Source: Nostoc sp. FACHB-892 (lineage in GTDB: Bacteria > Cyanobacteriota > Cyanobacteriia > Cyanobacteriales > Nostocaceae). Taken from it: a stretch of 64,000 nucleotides of DNA. The DNA lies in assembly GCF_014698795.1 (NCBI RefSeq), contig NZ_JACJTR010000002.1:186001-250000 (forward strand), written 5' to 3'. Shown one piece after another: positions 17,668 through 27,010 of this stretch; the first letter of the stretch is position 1, and each line of letters begins with the position of its first letter. The position numbers were made by a program, and so were the translations under genes. The notes under the pieces are model-generated. The model was not told the DNA's origin, made no database searches, and saw nothing but the letters and a program-made list of their open reading frames with translations.

Positions 17668-19350
17668 ATGCCCGAAAGTAAATCAAAGTTTTTGATTCCT
17701 GCTGTTGGTGCTGCTGTAGTTGTAGCAGGAAGTATAGCGGCTTATATGTACTTTAAAAGCCCATCAGGAGCTAGCTCAGACGCTCTAGGCAGTGCGAAAT
17801 TAGTGCCTTCAACAGCATTGATGGCAACTTACATTACTACTGATTCTCAAGCCTGGGCCAAGTTACAGCAGTTTGGTACTCCAGAAGCACAAAAGTTAGT
17901 AGCAAAAAGTCTGGAAAATTTCAATAAGCAAATGTTCAATGACAGTAACGTTTCTTATGAAAAAGACATAAAACCTTGGGCTGGTGGTGTAATGATTGCT
18001 GTACTGCCACCAAATCCTGTGAAACAGGCCCAGTTAAAAGTGCCTTCTAGGGCACCTAATGTACCAACAAATTTAGAGCAGGAATCAAATATCCTGATGG
18101 TGGTGGGAATCAAAGACAAACTCAGTGCCTTGAATTTTGCTAATAAATTGAAGTCGCAAAAAGGGGTGAAATTCCAAGAATCTGACTACCAAGGCCAAAA
18201 AATTATCGAAACTACAGAAAATGGTAAGCCGACATATAGCGTAGTTTTAAATAATAGTCACTTGATATTAGCCCCCGAAAAGCAAGCTGTAGAAAAAGCA
18301 ATTGACACTTTTAAGGGACAGTCTTCTTTTGCCAGTAAAGAAGGTGCAAGCAGCATTCTCAGCAAAGGAGTGGATGTCAAAAACAGCCTTGCCCAAATTT
18401 ATGTACCAGATTATGCAGGCATGGTACAGCAATTAGCAGCCGGAAGTCAGCAGGCAAAGCAGTTACCTCCACAAGCCTTGACGCAACTGAAGCAGATAAA
18501 ATCTGTGGTGGCTGGTGTTGGTGTTGATGATGCGGGAGTGCGGGTAAAAGCGATCGCCAATTTAGATCCGCAACTGAATAAATTCCAGTATCAATCAAGC
18601 CCTGGGAATATAGTCGGGCAATTTCCCACTGATACATTTGCTCTGGTTAGCGGAAATGGCATCAGCCGTGGCTGGGAGACGTTAGTAGAAGAGTCAAAAA
18701 ATTATCCAGAAATGAAGCAAGCTCTGGAACAGGTGCGAGGACAATTGAAATTTGTCAATATTGACCTGGATAAGGATATTTTTGGCTGGATGAATGGAGA
18801 ATTCGCTTTTGGTGCGGTTCCATCTAATCAAGGCGTGTTAGCAAATGTTGGTTTTGGAGGTGCTTTAGTATTTGATACTAGCGATCGCAAAACTGCCGAA
18901 GCCACCTTAACAAAATTGGATACCCTCGCCAAAACCCAACAAATCAACGTCGCCAATAGAAATATCGCTGGTAAAGACGTAACTGAATGGCAAATCCCCA
19001 GACAAGGAGCTTTATTGGCGCATGGTTGGCTGGATCAAGACACTGTATTTGTGGCTCTTGGTGGGCCAGTTGCTGACACAATTAGCGATCGCAAAAATCA
19101 ATCTCTCAATAATAGCGACGCTTTCAAAGCCGTTACTGGTTCTTTGCACAAGCCCAACGGCGGCTATTTTTACCTAGATATGGATAAAACTAAAACTGTA
19201 CCCTTGATCAATAGTTTTATCTCATCTGACGCTAATACCATAACCATCCTGAGTTCCATTCGTGGTCTTGCTTTTACCGCTAATAGCCCCGATAAATCTA
19301 CCAGTGAATTAGAGATGTTGTTAGCTCTCAAGCCGAATACTGCAAAATAA
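17668..19350 (+). CDS. DUF3352 domain protein, membrane-anchored
   Basis: The protein has 560 residues. Residues 8-29 form an N-terminal anchor or signal (FLIPAVGAAVVVAGSIAAYM). The rest is an extracytoplasmic-looking domain with the start SAKLVPSTALMATYITTD typical of the cyanobacterial DUF3352 family. No catalytic motif is visible and the function of the family is unknown. Start ATG follows AGAGGATAATAAA. HIP1 sites lie within the coding sequence. It stands alone, and a methyltransferase gene follows after 163 bases containing a heptamer repeat. Confidence 0.75.
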   Translation: MPESKSKFLIPAVGAAVVVAGSIAAYMYFKSPSGASSDALGSAKLVPSTALMATYITTDSQAWAKLQQFGTPEAQKLVAKSLENFNKQMFNDSNVSYEKDIKPWAGGVMIAVLPPNPVKQAQLKVPSRAPNVPTNLEQESNILMVVGIKDKLSALNFANKLKSQKGVKFQESDYQGQKIIETTENGKPTYSVVLNNSHLILAPEKQAVEKAIDTFKGQSSFASKEGASSILSKGVDVKNSLAQIYVPDYAGMVQQLAAGSQQAKQLPPQALTQLKQIKSVVAGVGVDDAGVRVKAIANLDPQLNKFQYQSSPGNIVGQFPTDTFALVSGNGISRGWETLVEESKNYPEMKQALEQVRGQLKFVNIDLDKDIFGWMNGEFAFGAVPSNQGVLANVGFGGALVFDTSDRKTAEATLTKLDTLAKTQQINVANRNIAGKDVTEWQIPRQGALLAHGWLDQDTVFVALGGPVADTISDRKNQSLNNSDAFKAVTGSLHKPNGGYFYLDMDKTKTVPLINSFISSDANTITILSSIRGLAFTANSPDKSTSELEMLLALKPNTAK

Positions 19351-19354
19351 GGAA

Positions 19355-19383
19355 TGGGGCATTGGGCATTGGGCATTGGTTAT
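19355..19383. repeat. Heptameric short tandem repeat (CATTGGG)
   Basis: GGGGCATTGGGCATTGGGCA contains tandem units of CATTGGG, the reverse of the CCCAATG heptamer seen at several other intergenic places in this window (23147, 54072, 54221, 56944). Such STRRs are typical of Nostoc and Anabaena intergenic DNA. Confidence 0.7.
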
Positions 19384-19513
19384 TAATTCTTCTCCACCTT
19401 ACTTCCCCTGCTTCCCCACTCCCCATTCCCCAAAATGTTTTTCAATTTGCATCTAGACTCGCCTCCAGCAACTATGTCATAAGTAGAAAAGGCTGTTAAA
19501 TGCAAACTGATTT

Positions 19514-20434
19514 ATGACTGCTGCTGCAAATACTACTCCTGGCTTCGCTTCCCGTTTGGTAAATGGCGTACTGGCAATCAAACCTTTAGCCGACCTAGCC
19601 AAGCATCAAGCTAGACAAATGATGATTAAACGTGCCGAGAGAATTGGTGTGCCTTGGACGCAAGAAGTCGAGACATTACAGGCGCTTGATTGGAAAGCCG
19701 ATCTAGCTCAAGTAGAAAACCCTCAGCTTTCCTACCCAGAATACTATTTGCGGTCATTCCATGCATATGAAGGTGGAAACCTAAGTTGGAAAGCCGCTTG
19801 TGAGCTAGAAGTTGCTGCCCGTACTGTCCATGCCGGAATTTGGCAAGATGCTGGAGCAGAAGGAGATGCTAAACTGCGCCAAAGTTACCACGATATCCTC
19901 AAAGTGCAAATTCCCAATCAACCCCAAGACATTCTTGATGTTGCTTGTGGTGTGGGTTTGAGTACATTTACCATGCAAGAAATTTATCCCCATGCCAAAA
20001 TTACAGGCTTGGACTTATCTCCCTACTTTTTAGCCGTTGCCAATTACCGCGCTGGGCAACGTCAAGCTAAAATAAACTGGCTTCATGCCCAAGCTGAATC
20101 TACCGGACTACCAGATGCCTCTTTTGATTTAGTTTCCATTTTTCTCATGTGTCACGAATTACCCCAGTCAGCAACTCACCAAATTTTTGCTGAAATGCGG
20201 CGCGTACTGCGTCCCGGTGGCTACTTGGCAATCATGGACATGAATCCAAAATCTGAAGTTTACCAAAAAATGCCAGCCTACATTTTGACGTTGCTCAAAA
20301 GTACTGAACCATATTTAGATGAATATTTTGCTTTGGACATTGAGCAAGCTATTGTTGAGGCAGGTTTCCAAATTCCTACTATCACCAATAATACCCACCG
20401 TCACCGTACAGTGATTGCTCAGGTGAGTGGTTGA
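19514..20434 (+). CDS. Class I SAM-dependent methyltransferase
   Basis: The protein has 306 residues. Motif I is ILDVACGVGLSTF (about 136-148), followed by the acidic residue after strand 2 (ITGLDLSPYFL), a VSIFLMCHELP post-motif and EMRRVLRPGGYLAIMDMNP, the Methyltransf_11/ubiE-like pattern. The N-terminal 110 residues are a helical extension of unknown role. The acceptor is unknown. The stop overlaps the following PrsW gene by 8 bases, so translation is probably coupled. Confidence 0.85.
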   Translation: MTAAANTTPGFASRLVNGVLAIKPLADLAKHQARQMMIKRAERIGVPWTQEVETLQALDWKADLAQVENPQLSYPEYYLRSFHAYEGGNLSWKAACELEVAARTVHAGIWQDAGAEGDAKLRQSYHDILKVQIPNQPQDILDVACGVGLSTFTMQEIYPHAKITGLDLSPYFLAVANYRAGQRQAKINWLHAQAESTGLPDASFDLVSIFLMCHELPQSATHQIFAEMRRVLRPGGYLAIMDMNPKSEVYQKMPAYILTLLKSTEPYLDEYFALDIEQAIVEAGFQIPTITNNTHRHRTVIAQVSG

Positions 20435-21395
20435 TTTATCTCTAATTTTGTGGGCAGCAATACCACCATTGCTGCTGCTAGGCTACTACTACTGTCGAGT
20501 GCCATTTGCCCCACCTTTATTAAGGTTGCTGATGTTCTTTATCATTGGGGCAATATCTGGTATCTTAGCCCTTAGCCTAGAATGGATTTTTGAAATTTTA
20601 GCCAACAGATTTATAGACTGGCATCAGATCAAGCGTTGGTTTCCTGGTATAGCCTTGCGCCAGCTTGTAGAAGTAGGCCCAATTGAAGAAGGTTGTAAGT
20701 TTATAGCAGTTGTTGTCCCAACCTACTATTTGCAACGCAAGTATCGATTATTTGCATCTACCGTTTTCCTCTTCACCATAGCCGTTGCCCTTGGATTCAC
20801 TGCCGAAGAGAATTGGATTTACCTTTTCCACGATACAGCATCAATTCTAGACCGTATAATCGGTATGCCAGTCCACGCCATGTTCTCTGCACCTTGGGGA
20901 TATGCTTTAGGAATCTATATTTCCTCCAACACTCGGTTAAATCGAGACAAAAAGTTCATTTTTAGGGCTTGGCTAAATTCTGTAATCTGTCATGCCCTAG
21001 TTAATGTCTTATCTAGTGCTTGGCGTTACTCACTACCTTTAGGTTTTCTGAGTTATGGTTTATTCCCGTTTCTCTTGTGGATGTTTTGGCGACTAGAACA
21101 ATTACTGCGGAAAGTGCAAGGCAAACTCGCCATTACCGTAATCTCAGGCCATACACCCCAACACCGTTACTGGCAGAGGAGTTTGGTGCTGTTTGCCCTC
21201 GTGCTGGGTGGAAATGCTATTTTTGGTCTGTTTCTCTTAGCCAGGATTCTTAGTCCCTTGAGTCCGTCGAAGCTTTTTGATTATGAGATTTTATGGTTTA
21301 TAGTTAGTCGCATTTTACTAAATCTCTTTTTGGGAGTTTTAGCTTGGGGCATTTATCGTTATTTGCGACATTCTGCTCGTCGTCGGTATTTTTAA
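20427..21395 (+). CDS. PrsW family intramembrane metalloprotease
   Basis: The protein has 322 residues starting at GTG 20427, which overlaps the preceding stop. Around eight hydrophobic segments are visible. PrsW signature motifs are present: GPIEEGCKF (Glu87, Glu88, Lys91), GFTAEENWIY, HAMFSAPWGYALG and SVICHALVN, which supply the metal ligands. PrsW in Bacillus cleaves the anti-sigma factor RsiW in the membrane. Cyanobacterial substrates are not known. There is no sigma/anti-sigma pair next to it. Confidence 0.85.
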   Translation: MVDLSLILWAAIPPLLLLGYYYCRVPFAPPLLRLLMFFIIGAISGILALSLEWIFEILANRFIDWHQIKRWFPGIALRQLVEVGPIEEGCKFIAVVVPTYYLQRKYRLFASTVFLFTIAVALGFTAEENWIYLFHDTASILDRIIGMPVHAMFSAPWGYALGIYISSNTRLNRDKKFIFRAWLNSVICHALVNVLSSAWRYSLPLGFLSYGLFPFLLWMFWRLEQLLRKVQGKLAITVISGHTPQHRYWQRSLVLFALVLGGNAIFGLFLLARILSPLSPSKLFDYEILWFIVSRILLNLFLGVLAWGIYRYLRHSARRRYF

Positions 21396-21427
21396 AATAT
21401 GATTTAGAAAAATGCTAGGAGGTTTCT

Positions 21428-21985
21428 ATGCAAACAACTCCAGTGCGTTGGACGACTGCTGATTTAGAACTATTTGCTGGCGATCGCAAAAATCGCTATG
21501 AGATTATTGATGGAGAACTATTTGTGACCAAATCACCTAGTTGGGATCATCAAACAAGCTGCGCCAATATTGTTACAGTTCTTAAGATTTGGTCAGATGA
21601 AACTGGTCTGGGAAAAGCTGCGATCGCACCTGGAATTATTTTCTCAGATTCTGACAATGTGATCCCTGATGTGGTATGGGCAAGTCATGAACGCTTAAAA
21701 AACTTGCTAGATGAAGCTGGACATCTGACGGGCGCACCGGAGTTAGTTGTAGAGGTTTTATCCCCCGGTGAAAAAAACGAAAAACGTGACAAAGAAACAA
21801 AGCTAAAGCTGTACTCGGTGCAAGGGGTTCAAGAATATTGGATTTGCGATTCTATACAGAAGAAAGTTGAGGTTTATCGCCGTGAACAGGCTGCATTAAA
21901 GTTGGCAGCTACTTTATTTAGTCAAGATGAGTTAACAAGTCCTTTGCTACCTGGTTTCAACTGCTTAGTCAGCAAACTGTTCTAG
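21428..21985 (+). CDS. Uma2 family (DUF820) endonuclease-like protein
   Basis: The protein has 185 residues. The PD-(D/E)xK-like core is visible as NVIPDVVWAS, ELVVEVLSPGEKNEKRDKETK and YWICDSIQKKVEVYR. The family is greatly expanded in filamentous cyanobacteria and is thought to have a restriction-endonuclease fold, but its role is unsettled. ATG is preceded by AGGAGGTTTCT. It stands alone, followed by an inverted repeat that separates it from the convergent queD-like gene. Confidence 0.85.
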   Translation: MQTTPVRWTTADLELFAGDRKNRYEIIDGELFVTKSPSWDHQTSCANIVTVLKIWSDETGLGKAAIAPGIIFSDSDNVIPDVVWASHERLKNLLDEAGHLTGAPELVVEVLSPGEKNEKRDKETKLKLYSVQGVQEYWICDSIQKKVEVYRREQAALKLAATLFSQDELTSPLLPGFNCLVSKLF

Positions 21986-22017
21986 CCTTAAATTCTTTCC
22001 ACTCATCTTTTTTACTC

Positions 22018-22082
22018 TGTGTCCTCTGTGACTCTGCGGTTAAATAAATTACTTTTAAACCGCAAAGACACAGACAGAAGAA
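22018..22082. repeat. Intergenic inverted repeat between convergent genes
   Basis: CTGTGTCCTCTGTGACTCTG then TGCGGTT, a 17-base AT-rich loop, AACCGCA and AAGACACAGACAG form an imperfect hairpin. This is a common intergenic repeat type in Nostoc, and its location between two convergent genes suggests it may also end both transcripts. Confidence 0.5.
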
Positions 22083-22166
22083 AATAAATTTTTCAAGTCA
22101 CTTTGAAAGGACTAATTTTAATAATTACGAATTATTAAAAATGCCTATGCCTAAATTTTCAATTAC

Positions 22167-23039
22167 CTAAATCCTTGCTAATACTGGCTGATTTCCGGCT
22201 GCGCTGACTGAATTTAATTCAGATTCAGTACAGTATATTTCGCAGGAGTTATTGGGACTTTCAATCAGTTTCACTTTGTAAAGTTTAGCTCCCAATTCTT
22301 GAATAGGCGATCGCAGTAAATTACTAATGTAAAGTGCGATATTCTCAGCAGTGGGCACAACTTCAGCAAAGTAAGAAATGTCTTTGTTTAAGAAGGTGTG
22401 ATCAAATGGCTCTACTACATAATCTTCTATTACTTGGTTCAATGCCCCTAAATCGGCAATCATGCCAGTGCGTGGATCAATTTCCCCTTTCACGGTAACT
22501 TCTAGATGATAGTTGTGTCCGTGACCGTGAGGACGGGCACACTTACCATAAATCTCATTGTTTTCTTCGTTACTGAGGTTGGGATGAGCTAGCCGATGGG
22601 CGGCACTAAAGTGAGTACTGATGGTGAGGTAGGCTTCCATTGCGTTTCCCGTATAATCTGCCCAAAGTTCAGGATGTTCAAATAACTGTACACGGACTAA
22701 AGGTAAGTGTGGTGCTAGTCGCTGCCAAATAATCCGTGCAATATTCTCTGTGGTGGGCAGAGTTTGTTGAAATTCTGCCCACGCATCGTTGAGATAAGAG
22801 AAGTCCAATTGACTGGTAACTTCCCGTTTAATTACGTGTTTCACATCAGACAAGTTCAATACCATGCCATATTCATCCAATTCTCCGGCAAGGGAGATAA
22901 ATAAGACATAATTATGTCCGTGTCCCGGAAATCTAGAGCAAGCACCAAATTTCTCAATATTCTCAGCTTCACTCAGTTCTGGCAACCAATAGCGATGACT
23001 TGCCGAAAACTGGGCGCGGCGATTAACAGTACATTGCAT
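22167..23039 (-). CDS. Two-domain 6-carboxytetrahydropterin synthase (QueD/PTPS) homologue
   Basis: The protein has 290 residues in two PTPS domains (1-130 and 135-290), about twice the usual 120-140. Domain 2 is complete: zinc His148, His173 and His175 (FSAAHR, HGHGHNY), catalytic Cys167, the Asp213-His214 pair (FDHTFLN) and Glu260. Domain 1 keeps zinc ligands His15, His40, His42 and Cys34, but the Asp-His pair reads Asp79-Phe80 (LDFSYLN). QueD converts dihydroneopterin triphosphate to 6-carboxytetrahydropterin for queuosine and other 7-deazaguanines. A pterin role is also possible because phhB lies 4.6 kb away. Domain 1 is probably catalytically weakened and structural. Confidence 0.85.
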   Translation of the reverse strand: MQCTVNRRAQFSASHRYWLPELSEAENIEKFGACSRFPGHGHNYVLFISLAGELDEYGMVLNLSDVKHVIKREVTSQLDFSYLNDAWAEFQQTLPTTENIARIIWQRLAPHLPLVRVQLFEHPELWADYTGNAMEAYLTISTHFSAAHRLAHPNLSNEENNEIYGKCARPHGHGHNYHLEVTVKGEIDPRTGMIADLGALNQVIEDYVVEPFDHTFLNKDISYFAEVVPTAENIALYISNLLRSPIQELGAKLYKVKLIESPNNSCEIYCTESELNSVSAAGNQPVLARI

Positions 23040-23143
23040 GAGTACACTATGAGCAGAATTTAAAATTTCTTAATCTTTCTCTGCTTCCAGCATAAACTAA
23101 TTCTGAAGTTGTGTGTCATGTGTAATTCAACGAAATTGACCCA

Positions 23144-23167
23144 TGCGCTATGCCCAATGCCCAATGA
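23144..23167. repeat. Heptameric repeat (TGCCCAA)
   Basis: Two to three tandem units (TATGCCCAATGCCCAATGAC) lie just after the stop of the J-domain gene. They belong to the same heptamer family as at 19355 and 56944. Confidence 0.65.
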
Positions 23168-23869
23168 CTATATGACAGATGCTTGTGCCTCACAGTGCAA
23201 TCCCGTAGCTATGCGGAATAGCTCTTGACCTGTGTGTAAATAACGCTCATCGTAGTTCAAAGGAAAATAACCCAATTCATCAAGTCCATCTGCTACTTGA
23301 TCAAGGCTGTAGTAGAGATGAGCCGCCGTTCTTGCTAAACTAGGCGGATTTGGCAGAGAGCGAAAAGTAATTTGTGCCTGCTTGAGGTCATCTCGACAGG
23401 TTTTTAAGTATTCCTGAAATTCATCTAATAACTCATCATCAAAGGGATCAGCAGCTAACTGATCCATTTGTTCTTCTAACGAATAGAGAATGTTACAAAG
23501 TAAGCGATTTACAGGTTGGTAAACTTGGCGCAGCCATTCTTCAACTTGCTCATCAACGTCCCGCCCAGTTTTTCGTCTTGTCTGGTAATGATTTTGCGCT
23601 GATGCTGTACGCTGTTGGCGATCGCTATTTAATTTTTGAGAGTCATCTTGCAGTTGTTGATCATAATTGTGGCGACTTTGGTTGTCGCCTAAGACTTCAT
23701 AAGCTGCATTGATGCGGATTATCTGTTCGTGATCGGCTGTTTCTTGATTACTGTCAGGATGAAATAACTTAACCAAGCGGCGATAAGCTTGCTTAATCTC
23801 CGCTTGGCTTGCACTGGAACTAATTTTGAGAGTTTCGTAATGGTTAGAAACGTGCTTAGAATTGACCAT
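23168..23869 (-). CDS. J-domain (DnaJ-like) protein
   Basis: The protein has 233 residues. The N-terminal J domain (10-75) has KQAYRRLVKLFHPDSNQ with the HPD triad at 37-39, and NAAYEVLGDNQSRHNYD. No G/F region or zinc finger is present, so it is a type III J protein. Residues 100-233 form an acidic helical domain with no known match. J domains stimulate DnaK ATPase, and the C-terminal part probably recruits a specific client. It lies 15 bases downstream of cysK on the same strand. Confidence 0.88.
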   Translation of the reverse strand: MVNSKHVSNHYETLKISSSASQAEIKQAYRRLVKLFHPDSNQETADHEQIIRINAAYEVLGDNQSRHNYDQQLQDDSQKLNSDRQQRTASAQNHYQTRRKTGRDVDEQVEEWLRQVYQPVNRLLCNILYSLEEQMDQLAADPFDDELLDEFQEYLKTCRDDLKQAQITFRSLPNPPSLARTAAHLYYSLDQVADGLDELGYFPLNYDERYLHTGQELFRIATGLHCEAQASVI

Positions 23870-23884
23870 TAATTCAATTTATCG

Positions 23885-24847
23885 TTAGCTGATGCTAGCG
23901 GCTAACCTTGTTTCCAGGTCTTGGAACAACGGTGTACTTAAATACCTCTCACCAAAACTGGGCTGAATCATCACAATTAAACGTCCTTTATTTTCTGGAC
24001 GTTGAGCAACGCGAATTGCTGCACATAAAGCTGCTCCACTGGAAATACCAGATAATAGCCCTTCTTCTTTTGCTAAACGCCGACTGTAGGCGATCGCTTC
24101 TTCATCGGTGACGGTAATCACTTCATCTATCAATTTTATCTTGAGAACTTGGGGAATAAACCCAGCCCCAATTCCTTGGATTTTATGTGGCCCTGGCCGT
24201 CCCCCAGATAAAACTGGGCTATTGGCTGGTTCAACAGCGATCGCTTTAGCACTAGGCTTGCGTGCTTTAATCACTTCCGCTACACCAGTGATCGTACCAC
24301 CTGTGCCTACCCCTGCCACGATCATATCTACTTGTCCATCAGTATCTTCCCAGATTTCAAGAGCTGTAGTTTCCCGATGCACTTTTGCATTGGCTGGATT
24401 GCGGAACTGCTGCAACATATAGGTATTTGGCGTACTATTAACTATTTGCTGCGCCCGCTCAATTGCCCCACTCATACCCTCCATTCCTGGCGTTAGTTCC
24501 AGTTCTGCTCCATAGGCCCGCAACATTGCCCGACGCTCCCCACTCATTGTCTCTGGCATTGTCAAAATTAACCGATATCCCTTAGCTGCTGCTGCCATTG
24601 CTAAGGCAATTCCTGTGTTTCCAGAGGTGGGTTCTACCAATATTGTCTTCCCAGGAGTAATCAGCCCCTCCTCTTCGGCAGCGTTAATCATACTCACCCC
24701 AATCCTGTCCTTAACTGATGACGACGGGTTCATACTTTCCAGTTTCACCACAATTTCAGCAACACATCCTTCTGTTTGAGGAATATGGTTCAACTGCACT
24801 AGGGGTGTACGGCCAACTAGTTCTGTAATGTTACGAGCAATTTGCAT
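23885..24847 (-). CDS. cysK: Cysteine synthase A (O-acetylserine sulfhydrylase)
   Basis: The protein has 320 residues. PLP lysine is Lys46 in [11 protein letters not shown], the phosphate/substrate loop is [12 protein letters not shown] at 73-84, [11 protein letters not shown] binds the PLP phosphate, and SGISSGAAL follows near the C-terminus. It makes cysteine from O-acetylserine and sulfide in the cytosol. The length is normal. The start ATG is set by the conserved [17 protein letters not shown]. It is followed closely by the J-domain gene, probably as one operon. Confidence 0.95.
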   Translation of the reverse strand: MQIARNITELVGRTPLVQLNHIPQTEGCVAEIVVKLESMNPSSSVKDRIGVSMINAAEEEGLITPGKTILVEPTSGNTGIALAMAAAAKGYRLILTMPETMSGERRAMLRAYGAELELTPGMEGMSGAIERAQQIVNSTPNTYMLQQFRNPANAKVHRETTALEIWEDTDGQVDMIVAGVGTGGTITGVAEVIKARKPSAKAIAVEPANSPVLSGGRPGPHKIQGIGAGFIPQVLKIKLIDEVITVTDEEAIAYSRRLAKEEGLLSGISSGAALCAAIRVAQRPENKGRLIVMIQPSFGERYLSTPLFQDLETRLAASIS

Positions 24848-25220
24848 AATTTAGTCCTTAGTTATTAGTTATTAGTCATTGGTCATTAATTACAAGCAAC
24901 AAAAGACAAATGACTCTTGATTAAATGTAGTACATCATATCTAATTGCCGCCGAGAATCTTTTTTTTCACAAAGATCCTGAAGGATATATTTTTGCAACA
25001 CTAAATTTGCCGAGCGACTTGCTTCAACCGAATATCGCTATAATGTTTTCTTTACCAGTCTGAATCTATAATCCTTTTAAACATTCCAAAATTTCAAAAA
25101 GGATGATATTTCGGGGATCTCGCATTATATAGATAACCACCTTTAAGTAAGTTAAAAATTTTTAATTCTTAACTCACAGCATCTAACTTTTGGAGTTTAT
25201 TTGTTGTCGCCACAGACAAC
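24848..25220. other. Intergenic region upstream of cysK
   Basis: This AT-rich spacer between the porin terminator and the cysK start contains a short run of TTAGTCATTGGTCATTAATT near cysK (the same family as the TAGTCAT repeats at 63850). I see no gene and no sharp promoter motif. Confidence 0.5.
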
Positions 25221-25244
25221 AAAAAGCCCCGCCTGATGGCGGGG
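25221..25244 (-). terminator. Rho-independent terminator of the porin gene
   Basis: A perfect 7-bp G/C stem (CCCCGCC / GGCGGGG) with a 4-base loop lies at 25227-25244. On the minus strand it is followed by C and five T (A-run at 25221-25225). It sits 38 bases past the porin stop. Confidence 0.88.
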
Positions 25245-25282
25245 AAAATAGAGTTCAAATTTGTCAATGGATAGTCAACACT

Positions 25283-27010
25283 CTAGAAGGTAAAAGTTGT
25301 TCTAAGCGTACCGATAATCGCATCATCGTTCTCGCTGCTTTGACCAGGAGAAGTCAACCAAATTACGCCAGGGGTAACAGAGATATTATCTGATACACGA
25401 TATTTGTAGAAGCCTTCAAAGTGATAAGGTGTATCATTACCAGTAAAACCTGGCCGGTTAAAGGAATAGGGCTGTGCACCAGCAAAAATACCTAAAACAT
25501 TACCTTGTTTACCAAAGTCAGCTAAAGCAACGCCGGCGCCGTATGACCAAGCTTCATAATCATCAGCAATACCAGAGCCTGTGACATCATGATAAGAGAC
25601 GAAGCCACTAACTGACAGCTTTTCGCTGGGTCTAAAGGCAGCCGACACACCGTAAGAGTTGCTAGAACCTGAGTTTATTAAAGCGTTAGCTTGTCCGGTA
25701 CCTACTGCAACATTTCCCGCAAAAGTGTTGTTTACGTTTGATCCAGTACCGGAGTCGAATAAATTACCACCTGTGCCATTATACGCGTGGACGTAGGTAG
25801 CAGCTAAAGCCAAGCGATCGCCAACACTAAAGTTCAACTGTCCTAACGCTGCATAGTCGCCATTGGTCAAACCTTGACCAACACCAGGATTATTAGCATC
25901 CGATGCCAAATAACCTGCGGTGATTGAGCTATTTCCTAGGATGCCGCCACCTTGACCAAGAGGTAGATTCAGCGCTATACCTGCACCGCCACCAATCCGA
26001 TAGATGGGGCTTTCAGAAGCAAAGGTAGACAAAGCACCATTGCCGCCGTCAGTGTTGTCAAAAAAGTAAGGGTTGTTAACAGCAGCGTAATGGCTGTGTC
26101 GTCCCCCAGTTGCCGCAAGGTAAACTTGAGCTGGGCCTATGGGAGCTTCATAGGTCAGACGATCTATGCTGACACTATTGTTACCAGTACCGCCACCAAC
26201 TTGAAATGTTTGTGTGCCTTCAGCACTGTTGATACCAACACCACCGTTATCTACTAGTGAAAAGGCTTGTGCATTACCGGCTGCAAGGCGGGTGTTCAAA
26301 ACGTCTCTACCAGTGAAGCTGGTTTGTAAGTTTAAACGGACTCTATTTTGGAAGACAGTATTATTAGCATCACCAGTGTTCTCGCCAAAGACATCACTAA
26401 CAGCAAAAATAGCTTCACCGACTAGTTTGGTGGTAGTGGAGAACTGATTAGCTTCCAATTCAGCAGCCCGCGCTTCTAGGGAATCTACACGACCGCGTAG
26501 GGTAGCCAATTCTGCGGAAAATTCTTCTTGTAACCGTTGTAAAGTAGCTAAATCTTGTTTGGTCACCAAGTCAGCTGTTGCTGTAGCAATCAATTCGTTA
26601 ACCCGATCCAAACAGGCATTTAAACCAGCGGCAAATTCATAACGGGTTAAAGCACGGTTACCGCGATAAGTAGCATTTGGGTAACCTGCAATACAGCCAT
26701 AGCGCTCAACCAAGGACTGCAACGCTTGGAATGCCCAGTCAGTGGGTTGTACATCGGAAAATTGAGAAACTGATGTTACTTGAGACTGAGAGTTATTTTG
26801 GCTACCTTCATTACTGTAGCGATTAACTTGATCTATGGTTGTTTGAGCCAATATTTCTGGCTGTTGGGCGACTTCAGTCACACTTGGTTGTGCAACCAAT
26901 GATGCTTCAGTGGTTTTGTTTGGAGCCGCAATTGCTGTTGCTGAAACTAACAATGTAGCTCCCAAAACTGCTGGGCTAACCACTAAGGATTTCCACAATA
27001 TACTAGACAT
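25283..27010 (-). CDS. SLH-domain OprB-type outer-membrane porin (iron uptake porin family)
   Basis: The protein has 575 residues from ATG 27010. A longer frame opens at 27058, but the ATG at 27010 has GGAG 11 bases upstream and starts directly before a signal peptide (SSILWKSLVVSPAVLGATLL, then SATAIAA). An SLH domain follows (VSQFSDVQPTDWAFQALQSL, YPNATYRGNRALTRYEFAAG), then a coiled coil (LQRLQEEFSAELATLRGRVD) and the OprB beta-barrel ending in aromatic TFTF. SLH anchors it to peptidoglycan-linked polymer, while the barrel passes small solutes, possibly iron. It has a single-gene layout with its own promoter and terminator. Confidence 0.88.
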   Translation of the reverse strand: MSSILWKSLVVSPAVLGATLLVSATAIAAPNKTTEASLVAQPSVTEVAQQPEILAQTTIDQVNRYSNEGSQNNSQSQVTSVSQFSDVQPTDWAFQALQSLVERYGCIAGYPNATYRGNRALTRYEFAAGLNACLDRVNELIATATADLVTKQDLATLQRLQEEFSAELATLRGRVDSLEARAAELEANQFSTTTKLVGEAIFAVSDVFGENTGDANNTVFQNRVRLNLQTSFTGRDVLNTRLAAGNAQAFSLVDNGGVGINSAEGTQTFQVGGGTGNNSVSIDRLTYEAPIGPAQVYLAATGGRHSHYAAVNNPYFFDNTDGGNGALSTFASESPIYRIGGGAGIALNLPLGQGGGILGNSSITAGYLASDANNPGVGQGLTNGDYAALGQLNFSVGDRLALAATYVHAYNGTGGNLFDSGTGSNVNNTFAGNVAVGTGQANALINSGSSNSYGVSAAFRPSEKLSVSGFVSYHDVTGSGIADDYEAWSYGAGVALADFGKQGNVLGIFAGAQPYSFNRPGFTGNDTPYHFEGFYKYRVSDNISVTPGVIWLTSPGQSSENDDAIIGTLRTTFTF

